A stretch of 64,000 bases of DNA, from the NCBI RefSeq assembly GCF_037392515.1, contig NC_090280.1:28153118-28217117 (forward strand). Reading direction: 5' to 3'. Below the pieces are notes generated by a model that made no database searches, had not been told where the DNA came from, and saw only the letters and a list, made by a program, of their open reading frames with translations. Positions 47,301 to 59,300 of the stretch are shown piece by piece. Both the position numbers and the translations under genes were made by a program. The DNA is from Haliotis asinina. Taxonomy: Eukaryota; Mollusca; Gastropoda; Lepetellida; Haliotidae. The number at the start of each line of letters is the position of its first letter. Position 1 is the stretch's first letter.

Positions 47301-50300
47301 GTCTTGTAAAGCATTCCTGTCATATTCCCTGTGCAGTATTCCTGTTATAGTCACTGTACAGTACGTCTCTAATACCCTGTGTACAGTATGCTTGTTATAT
47401 CACTTTACAATATGCCTGTTATATTCCCTGTACAGTATTCCTGTTATACTCCCTGTACAGTATGTCTCTAATACCCTGTTTACAGTATGCTTGTTATATC
47501 ACTTTACAATATGAATGTTATATTCCCTGTACAGTATTCCTGTTATACTCCCTGTACAGTATGTCTCTAATACCCTGTTTACAGTATGCTTGTTATATCA
47601 CTTTACAATATGCCTGTTATATTCCCTGTACAGTATTCCTGTTATACTCCCTGTACAGTATATCTCTAAGACCCTGTGTACAGTATGCTTGTTACATCAC
47701 TTTACAATATGCCTGTTATATTCCCTGTACAGTATCGAGGATGCAAAGCAGAAATCAGAATATGACAAGATGATGAAGGAAGCTGAGGAAAAGAAGAGAG
47801 AAGTACGACGCAACATCGCTAAGCTGCGGCGCCAGTTCCGTGGTGTGCTGGAGAAGAACGAGTCCCTCCCCAAACACATTCAGCTGCTGAAAGGGGTGAG
47901 TAGAGTCACACTAGGTCATTAAATTCTGTAAAACTGTGAAGATTATTTAATATCTTTAGAAACACAAACAAGCTTATTATTTTCTCAGTGAGAAGCCATT
48001 ATCACATTTTCATTTTCTGTTCATGCAGACATGTTTGAAAATAACCTTCACAACTCTAAAAGAATATTCCTTTCCAAATAATATCCATCCCTCCTCTATT
48101 CTTTGACAGTCTTTTTAAGAATCCCATGGCAAATTTACTTAAATTCTACATGCCACTTTTCAACATTCTTTTAAAACTTCTGCAGTTAAATACTTGAAAA
48201 AAAAAAAACAAAAAATGATAAAGAATTTCAAAATTCTACAAACCCAAAGCAGTTACTGTTAGAGTCATCATGTTCAAGGTACAACTGGCAGTTCTTCTTT
48301 TCTTAATAATAATAATAATGATGAGTCCACTTATATGGCGCCAACTCCATACACCATGTGTATGCTCATAGTTCTGCAAATGTGTTACAATGTTAACTCG
48401 TGTCACACAAAACACAAGGCAGTAGATTTATATCCAGGTATAGTCCGTTTGGCGCATAAGCGGACCTATGAATTTATTATGCAGTCTAGCTCGAAAAATA
48501 ATAAACGTAACATACTCAATGAAATGCTGATCATAATCAGAACATCAACCATCAAACACATGTACACATGCTTGTACAATTGGAAACCAATGTAGACTGA
48601 TGAGCACAGGTGTTATGTCCTGGATGTAATCCTTGCCTCCATGATCTGTCTCCTCTGTATTCTGGAGAACTGTGAGATTTCAACCAACAGTTTTGAGAGG
48701 ACGGCCTCTGACCAGCATGTGGGCAGCGTTCTGGTCAGGAGATGTCTGATACTGCCAATATTTCTCAGATGAAAATGGCATCCTTTGCAGATCATACCGT
48801 GATGGCTTGTGTTTTATCAGTGTTGAGTTCTGACAAGATGATTTTTAGATTTAGAAAGATGATCTGAAACAGTACTCTTATGAGTGTGATCAGGAATGAC
48901 ATTAAAAACTATACAAAATAATGTTACGTTTGATAGTCTTGAATCAGCTTTCAAAGTAAATTCCGCAGCAGAAAAATGGCAAATTCTGCAGGTATTTTTG
49001 CATGTTTTTTCCGCATACCAGACAGTTTTCTGAGTTTAGAAAAAAAATGAAATCTCATAAAAGCAAGCATTCATGTTTATGTCTTCCATATAAAAAACAT
49101 TGCATTTCTTTTGCTGTTCAATATAGGTTATGCTTAAATAAGTAGATTATCTGGCACAGACGTAAATATTTACAGAATGCAGTCATATGACTTTATGGCT
49201 TACACATGATTTTTGCTGTGAAAGTGTGTGATATTGTTTGTTACATTGCATGTCCTCCAGGAGTTTGAGATGGATCGGGAGATCAAGTCAGAGCTGGAGA
49301 GACATACCAATGAGAAGATTGAAGTGGTGCGTCGGGAACTGGCCTGGGAGTCAGAGAAGCACAGGATAGCCCTCGAGAAACTCCGCAAGAGGTAGCCATA
49401 CTGCTGTCATTTACTCTCAAACTGGGTGGATTGTGTAGCCTCGTGCCAACTGTTTGCTTGTCATAAAGACCTGGTATCAATTCCTCATGTGTACAGTGTG
49501 TGAAGCCTACAGCTGGTGTCCACTGCCATTATGTTGCTTTAATATTGCTAAAAGTGGCATAAAACCTCCCTCGCTCACTCGCTCTCTCCCTCCCTGACAG
49601 ACTCACTGACTGACTGACTGACTGACTCACTGACTCACTGACTCACTGACTCACTGAGTCACTGACTGACTGACTCACTTGTATAATATATTCCACTTCA
49701 CAGCTGGTTAGGTGGTTAGTACCCTTGAAGAGCCATGTTGCAATTGGTCTACAGCAACCAGTCCTTCCTGTTAGTTTGTACAATTGTTGGGGGCACAGTG
49801 GGTTAGCTTAGTAGTTAAAGCATTTATTTCCAAATCCCCTCATGGGCACATTGTTTTGACACCATTTCTGGTGTCCCCCATCATGGTTTTGCTGGAATAT
49901 TGCTAACAGAGGTATAAACTACACTCATTCACTACAATTGTTTGAAGAATCAATTGGAAAAATAGGGCTGTCAACTTGATAGTATTAAATATTTATGCCT
50001 CTTTTGAAGGATGCTTCAAAGCATTTCATCTGTAAGTGGATATTCTTGACTCAGACCACTGTTAATATGTTACTTGTTGTGTCCTCCAGATTCAAAGATG
50101 TTGTGGAGTGTGATAGGATTGTACTAAAGGCCTTCCTCACCCCCCATGAGGTCTCCAGCTTCCGTGCCAGCAAACTTTCGGATGATTTCTACCAGCTGAA
50201 GGCCGACTTTGAGCGTCGTCGCACACTCCACTCCACCAAGGACGACTTGACTCGGGACCCCACTCGGGATCTGGCCACTGGTCAGTTCTGGCTTGTAGTC

Positions 50301-53300
50301 TCCATTACAATTCTGCTTAAGATAAATGATGGGAACAAATATTTCTTGTAATTTCATGAATTTTGAGGCATATGTTAATCTTGACATTGTACAATATTTC
50401 ACTGTTGTTTGTACTGAACGTAATGTTTGATCCTGTGGTTTATGATGGCCATGTGGCCAGTTTGTCTCTTGTTTTGTAATAATCTAAGCAAACAATATGA
50501 CTGTAACTTGTGGAATATTCTTCAGATCTAGAAAATACAAAAATATATTTATATGAAATGCACCATTATTGTAATTTCTTGAAAGCAAATTTTGATATTG
50601 AATGGAAAATATACATCCAGTCACACACACACCACAGACGTGATGGGAAGCCTCATGTCACTTCACATGAGAAAGCATTAACAGTTGTTGAAAATATTAT
50701 TCTGTCATGAAACATGTTGTTCTGATGAAGGTGAGATTGCTATGACGCACTGGAAGCCTAGTGTCTCCATAGTTATTAGAATCTCTCTGTTCTTGGTGCA
50801 GGCCAACATCGGGGTGAAGACAGCGGAGACGGCAGTGGTGAGAAGACAGATGAGTCGATGGGGGCGAAGGTGGTGACCTCTCTGAAAGGCAGCATGGGAG
50901 AGAGGATCACAAAGGCACTCAAGAAGGTGGAGGAAAAGAAGAAGAAACGTGCAGCCAGGAGGGCACAGGTGAGTGGTGATAACATGAGCTTGGAAATAAC
51001 CTAAAATGACCTTAGTCTGGGGATATACCCAAGTGAACAAGGTCAGAGATGCCCTTAGTCTGGAGATATACTCAAGTGAACAATGTCAGTGCTGACCTTA
51101 GTCTTGTTATACCCCAATGAACGATGTCAGAGATGCCCTTAGTCTTGAGATATACCCCAATGAATAATGTCAGAGATGCCCTTAGTCTCGAGATATACCC
51201 ATATAAACAATGTCAGAGATGCCCTTAGTCTTGAGATACACCCCAATGAACAATGTCAGAGATGCCCTTAGTCTGGAGATACACCCCAATGAACAATGTC
51301 AGAGATGCCCTTAGTCTGGAGATATACCCCAATGAACAATGTTAGAGATGCCCTTAGTCTTGAGATATACCCCAAAGAACAATGTCAGAGATGCCCTTAG
51401 TCTTGAGATATACTCAAGTGAACAATGTCAGTGCTGACCTTAGTCTTGTTATACCCCAATGAACGATGTCAGAGATGCCCTTAGTCTTGAGATATACCCC
51501 AATGAATAATGTCAGAGATGCCCTTAGTCTTGAGATATACCCATATAAACAATGTCAGAGATGCCCTTAGTCTTGAGATATACCCCAATGAACAATGTTA
51601 GAGATGCCCTTAGTCTTGAGATATACCCCAAAGAACAATGTCAGAGATGCCCTTAGTCTTGAGATATACTCAAGTGAACAATGTCAGTGCTGACCTTAGT
51701 CTTGTTATACCCCAATGAACGATGTCAGAGATGCCCTTAGTCTTGAGATATACCCCAATGAATAATGTCAGAGATGCCCTTAGTCTCGAGATATACCCAT
51801 ATAAACAATGTCAGAGATGCCCTTAGTCTTGAGATACACCCCAATGAACAATGTCAGAGATGCCCTTAGTCTGGAGATATACCCCAATGAACAATGTTAG
51901 AGATGCCCTTAGTCTTGAGATATACCCCAAAGAACAATGTCAGAGATGCCCTTAGTCTTGAGATATACTCAAGTGAACAATGTCAGTGCTGACCTTAGTC
52001 TTGTTATACCCCAATGAACGATGTCAGAGATGCCCTTAGTCTTGAGATATACCCCAATGAATAATGTCAGAGATGCCCTTAGTCTTGAGATATACCCATA
52101 TAAACAATGTCAGAGATGCCCTTAGTCTTGAGATACACCCCAATGAACAATGTCAGAGATGCCCTTAGTCTGGAGATACACCCCAATGAACAATGTCAGA
52201 GATGCCCTTAGTCTGGAGATATACCCCAATGAACAATGTCAGAGATATACAGCAGTATATGTTACACTTTACTGTCTATGACAACAGTGGGAGGACCTGT
52301 ATATCCAGAAGCCCGATGATGACTATGAGGACCCAGCAGACGTATCGGCCATCAAGGAAGCCAAGGAGAACATGGGTGACTACAAACTGAAGACTGCCCC
52401 TGATTATGTAGTGCCGGACCACCTCCGCATGAACGTGGAGAAAGCCAGGGGGAGACTACTTGTACTCAAAGACCTAGTCAGTATATGAACTGTGTCTTGT
52501 CTTCCACTTGGTAGAAACTGGTGATGGGTGTGTGTGTTACAAATCTTGTATCAGGAAGTCAGCATTTTCTATTTATGACCAAGTGAGTTAGGTTTTATGC
52601 CACTTTTAGTAATATTCCAGCAGAATCATACATGAGTGGGTTTCACACAGTGTGCACATATGGGGAATCAGATATGGATCTCTGGTATAGTGTGCAAACT
52701 CTATAAATCCTTGGCTACCTGATTCCCCTCTGAAGATATGAAAACCAGAGGAAAAAATTGACTAACACTGTATTTTTAATACTTTACACAATGTAAACAC
52801 AGGTTTTAATTTCAAGGCTGGTTGGACCAATATAATGCTGTTTGAAAAAATGTTCTGTGTGAAGAGTTGAGCTTGTCATTGTTGGAGATTGTGATGCTGT
52901 TGCTGTAGATCCATGAGCACAAGTACAACTTCAACGTCAAGCTGCTGGCACTGAGGGACAAGAAGATCCGCATCATCGAGGACATTCGCAACTACGTGCA
53001 CCAGCTGCACAATGTGCAGACACGCCTCTCCCCAGACAGACACCAACCGATCCCTGATATTCCAGAAATGCACATGGAGGAGATCCCTGAGAAGTAGGTC
53101 ATCATACATCTTTCTAGGTCATGAGGGGCTCAGACGGCAAAACTGCTTTATTCTGTGTACAGTAAAATCTGTTAATAACAGACTCATGTATCAGGAATTA
53201 ACATATATGACAGAGGGCATTGTCTGCTACACATAAAGGCTGTTATGTGTTGGCATGTGTGGAGTGGTACCTATGATTGTGATCATATCTTGGTTCTCCC

Positions 53301-56300
53301 TGATTGTGTTTCACACAGGTTTTTCAGGTTTTTGAAGAGTTTTTATGGATGTTAACTTCATTATTATGAGGAGCACATTGTTTCAGAGTATGTCCTTACC
53401 CATTCATCAAGCCATTCATCTAATGAAGGTGTAAATGTATGGATATACTCTGAAATGTTGTGTTACTCGTAACAAGAAGTCGACATCCATTAAACTCTCT
53501 TCCTCAAGTTCTTCAGCACTATGGCTTTCATCAAACTCTCAGGACTTGATTCATTCACTTGATATTTAATCATTTCTACAGCAGCATTTCATCAATGGAC
53601 ACACTACCCAATATGTTGTCAAAGTATCAGAGTTTAATCATACACTAAGTGTTGTATGAATGTGTACTGTATGTTCAGACGCCTGGAGTATACAAGAGAG
53701 ACACTACTGCAGTTCAAGAAGGACATGGAGTCCCAGAGATTAGAAGAGCAGAAGAATAAGGCAGGAGGGACTGGATTCGGTGCCGGCTTTGGAGGCTTTG
53801 GTGGCGGCGGCGGTGGTGGAGAGCAGAAGGTAGATGATATAGCCTAGTGTGTTGTAACTTCTTTGAGAGGCATTTAGAAGTTGAACTAGTAAGGAAGGAT
53901 AGCAATATATGGATGAACAACTTCTTTATTGCCGTGAGGTGGATGTTTTGGTATAGGACCTGTAGGACTTGTTCATCCACATGATATTACCCTCCTTACT
54001 GTGTCATAGTTATGTGGTCTGATTGTGGATCACATTAACTGAGGTGAAGTAGGGTTGAAAGTCATTCTGAAGATTGTTGCACAGCAGTATGTAGATGGCC
54101 TTGTGCATAGAGCTCAGTTCACAAATTGGTTGAAGTTTTGCAACACTGGTCATACAGAGTCCTTGGATGAGTGACTGTGGCAGCTTGACTCCACATGTTT
54201 TCTCACCCAAGGCAAATGGGTTTGTTCAAAATTGCCCCGTCTCTGTTCACCCAGCCTTCAACCTGGTGGGATAAGTCATATAACTATCTTTCACCTCAAA
54301 GGCAGTTTTGATTATTTTGGGTAGTAATGTGCTTGATGATGTTGAAGAGCATGTCTCTGTGGCATGAAGTACACAGCTAAATAAGTGACCTTATTATTGT
54401 CACTATTATTATTGTCTGTTCGTCTGTGTGTGTGCATGTTTTTGGGTATGATGTTTGTGTGCATGTGTGCTTGCGTGTGTGTGTGTAGATCAAATCCTCA
54501 CACATTTATTTTGTTGAAGCAGAAATCATCATTTAGATTGGTTGTATCCACATAGATTTAGAATTCTCTTTATCATGCTAAATCCTGACGTGTGTCTTGA
54601 CCCTAGGCTCCTGCCTCGACCACACACCACCGTATTTCCCCACCTCCAGCAGCCAAGCAGTCTTCTCTGCTGAGTGCTCCAAAAACTGAGTCATCCACAG
54701 TCAGTGCAGACAGAGAGGGAGAGGAAGAGTTGTCTCCCCTGGAGCAGCAGATCAGGCAGATAGAGGAGATCAGGTAAGGCTTTATGTCAAAGTATCCCAG
54801 GGTAGAACAGAGACAGTTAAGTATACTTGTGTAATGTAAGGTAGTTCAGTATACTCACACAGTATATCTATGAACCAGTACTTTTATAACTCCCCGTAAG
54901 GAGGTGAGTTGAGGTGAGGTGAAATGGGGAGTAATGTCGTACTTAAGATTATTTCGCTTATATGACAATGTGCCTGCTTGTAGTAGTCCCGACTTAAACT
55001 GGTTTTATAGTGCTAGAGATACCATGCCTCAGTTAAGCCTGAATACCCCACACAGACACATTATACTGACTCCGAGGTGACCAGTCCTTGTTGTACCCAT
55101 TAGTGCTGAGTACCAGGCAGGGACCAACAAGTACCATATTGTAACGTACATCATTTGGTAAGACACGGACAGGAATCAAACCCACGATCCATGCTGTCTG
55201 CTACACCATGGAGGTGGCTTCCACCTTAAGGAAGATAACTAAATAGGTAATGGGTGTGCCATTATGATCTGATTGTTTAATCCAGAAGTATATGGTTTCT
55301 CATGATGGTATTTTTAAACATTTGTTAAGCCCTTTTCATATCCATTTGAAAGTTTAAGACCTTCGACAATGTCTGTATCACAAATAGAATGCATTCTTAT
55401 ATTACGATTTCAGTTTCCGAGTCCTTCAGAATACAATTACTGAAACGGTCAGACTGCTGACCTGTTCCATGAGTAATTTGGATCTCTGGGAAGTTGCTGT
55501 ATGTTTCAGACTTATATATGAGCAGGACGACCTCCTCAACAAGATAGAGGAGCTTGTGAAGAACTTTGACGCTGAGCTCCGTCTCCTCCGACATGACAAG
55601 TTTGAGCTGGACATTGTCATGAAGAATGCTGATCTCAGGTAAGAGGATCTTGTGTATTCTTCTCCCCACTGAGTTATGAAGTGGAAAGGTGATGGGGAGT
55701 TTGAGTGGTTAAAGGTATTAAGAGTATCCCCTACATGAGTACAGACAGAGAAGCCATTTGTTGTAATGTCTTCAACCCTCCATCCTCATCAGAGATTTCT
55801 TGTAGTATTGAAGGCAGTGGGGTAGCCTAGTGCTTAATGTGTTCCAGGTTCAATTCCCCACATGGGTATAATTTGTGAAGCCCATTTCTGGTGACCCTTG
55901 CTGTGATCTTGCTGGACTATTACTAGAAGTTGCTCAAAACTAAACTCATTCACTCTTGTACTACTGGAGCAGCAAAGAGTCACTGACTCCTGCAGATGCT
56001 GCAAGATGCTGGTTTCATTAGCTGTTCCTTTAGGTGTTGGTATCTGTGTAGTGGGAGATAGCGCAATGTCACTGTACCAAACTGTTGACACCATCTGTGA
56101 CTGACAGGTGACACTGTTCAAAGAGCTAGTCCTTCAGATGCTGCTATCAATGTGATATAAGCCATGTATCTGTATGCTTGTGTTAATCTATTACAGACAG
56201 GTGACACTGTTTGAGGAGCTGGTCCTTCTGAAAGAGTATGAGAAAAGTGAGGATGTCCTGGCAGCCAAGGTCACCGGCAAACAACAGGAGAAGCTGGACA

Positions 56301-59300
56301 TGCAGAACAAGGTTTGTATGTATGGACTACACAGTGACCACTGAGTCCCAACATCATCTCCTTTAGCAGGACCAGGACCACTTGTCACAAGGCGCATGCA
56401 ATGATTGATGTAACTCCCATAATTAAATACAGACTTACGTCAGTTACTGGTATGTCCCTTTGACTGCTTTGTGAAACGGGGCCCAGGATCTGCTAATTGT
56501 GGATTTTCATTTGCAATTTGTTATGTCTGGACTAACTCATGGGTACACTGGTTTCTTGATTGGCTAGAATATGTGCATCCCACTCTGTGTATAAGTTCAG
56601 GAATTGGCACCATACATTCTTTCCTCCATTACTGTAGTCCTGAAGATCTGCTAGTCTCACTTATGACCATCTGTCATCTGTATGTCCCTTTCTTATCTGC
56701 TTCTGCTTTCAGATCCTGGAGGTGCAAGGGAAGATGGATGCAAAGAAGAAGGACATTGAAAAGCTGCAGGAGAAGGAGAGAACTCTACACGCCACCTTTG
56801 TTACCTCCCTCGGAGACAACAACAAGTTTGCTGACTACCTCACCAAGGTGTTCAAGAAGAAGATCAAGAGGACAAAGAAGAAGACTGCAGAGGGAGACGG
56901 TATGCAGGAAACTATGTTTAAAACAAAATTGCTTGTTTTCACTGAAATGTGTTGAACATTTTACAGCTTTTGTAAACAGAAATTAGTGGTCCTGTTGTTT
57001 TGCCTATATCCATTGTGGGGTGGTGGAGGAGGCACTGTGGTTAAGGTGTTTGCTTGTCACATCAAAAACCTGGGATTGGTTCTCAACATGAGTAGAATGT
57101 ATGAATCCCATTTCTGGTGTGCCCTTGCATGATATTGCTGGAATATTGCTAAAAGCAATGTAAAACTAAACCCACTCACTCATGTACTACCATAGTTTAC
57201 ATTACAAGAAATCCGCCAACTGTAGGAGACTGATGACTGTGATGAGATAACACATTGTAAGCCTGGCCCTGGTTGTGTAATGTTATGGTCATAATACAAG
57301 CATTATAAGAATATTGGTATATTTTAAGCAATGCTGCAGGCAATTCTTGCACTGTCATGTCAAGTAGATTAAGTTTGAAATTGAATTCTGCCCATCTATT
57401 ACCCACATGGTCATTGTATGGGTAGTGGCATACTAATCTTGTACGTCACATGAGAATCTTATCACATTGACTTGTGTCGTAACGACTTGACCTGAGATTC
57501 TAACTATTTGATTGGATCACTGATGAACTTTCAGTTATGTCATGTTGTGAAGAAACTATTTTTTCATTTACAACAAACAAGTGAATTTATTCATTTTACA
57601 ACAAAAGATGACTATTTTGTTGTAAGAGAATGGCATCATTAGAGTGTGATGTCATGCAAAAATTGTGCTACAGAAAAAAATTCTTACGTAACCTCTTCAC
57701 TTGTGTCAGGGTTGTATCCCCGTTGTGTGATATGTGTGATAGGATTACTGGTAGATCACCTGAATGGATTATACGATGTGATAGGTTGACTGGTATCTCA
57801 CTTGAATGGATTATACAATGTGATAGGTTTACTGGTATATCACCTGAAAGGATGTGATAGGTTGACTGGTATATCACTTGAAAGCATTATACGATGTGAT
57901 AGATTTACTGGTGTATCACCTGAAAGGATTATGAGATGTGATAGGTTTACTGGTATATCACTTGAATGAAATATATGAAGAGATTGGTTCCCTGTGCTTC
58001 ATCCAGAGGAGATAATACATCACATGCCTGTGTCAACAAGACAGGTCTCTGTCTCACAGCTTACATCTGTGTCTAGGTTCTGACGAGGACAGTGATGAGG
58101 ACTCTGATGATGAGTCTGACTGGGAGGAGTCAGATGAGGAGTCTGATGAGGAAGCTGGAGGATTTGACCTGGATGTGTGTCCTCCTGGTTGTGACCAGGT
58201 TGGTACCATTGTTAAACATCTGATTGTAAGCACCTTCACGTAGTAACACACAGTGTCCCATTGTTGGACTTTTCAGTAAAAGTCCCTGATAGATGAATGT
58301 GACAGATAGGATTGGTTTGATTGGTTGATTATGTGTCATCAGCCCTGCCACTAGTTATTGGTGATGGATTGGTATGTCTGGTTCTTGATTAAATCTGTGG
58401 GTTATACTCTGACTTTTTTTTATAGACTCTGTACGACAACACATGCCAGCTGCGTGAAAAGAAGCTGGACCTGGAGGAAGCATTGGCTGAGGAGAAGAAG
58501 AACCAGGACACCATGAAGAAGGAACTGGAGGGTCTCAATAAAAAGGCCAGGGTCATTGATGCTGCCCTAAAGACAGCACAGAATGATCTTGAGGCCTTCC
58601 AGGTAGGAAGATTTTCAGTCTTTTAGCCCTAACTTTGGGGTTGTTCATAACTTGGGGGGATGATGATGATTTTTATTGAGAAGCAGGTACATGACCCCCT
58701 CTAATGTACAAAGTAAGTGACACACTACCCCTGCCTGGCCCCGCCCCATGTCATGTCAATCAATCAATGACAGTCTCCCTAGTACACATGTACAAACTTG
58801 ATGAACTCCCCAGAAGAAAATGGGTGACCCTTTTCTGTGACTGCATCTGTTTGTTTTTTCTGATTGCCTCTGATTGTTCTCTGATTGCTGTTGATTGTTA
58901 TGAGATTGTTCTCCCTCTGATAGTTTACTGCATCTGATTGTTCCCTGTTTGCCTCTGATTGTTCTCTGATTGCCTCTGATCATTCTAATTGTTCTCAGAT
59001 TGCGTCTGATTGTTTTTCTGATTGCCCCTGATTTTTCTTTCTCTTATAGTTCTCTGATTGCCTCTGCCTATTCTGTGTCTGATTGTTACCTGGTTCCCTC
59101 TGATTGTTATCTGTCTGATTGTTACCTCATTGGCCTCTTTTTGATTGTTATCTGACTGCCTCTGATCACTCTTTCATTGTTCTATGACTGCATCTGATTG
59201 TTTTTTGACAATTACTGTAAAATCATTATTATTCGCGGGGGGTTAATTTTCGCGCTTTTCGCACAAAAAAATTATCCGCGAAAATAAAACCTCCGCAAAT

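Noticed and set aside
50998-52250. Regular repeats with the look of a CRISPR array (also 15749-15925 and 57730-57966)
   Set aside because: The units are contiguous tandem repeats without unique spacers, in a eukaryotic intron. They are minisatellites.
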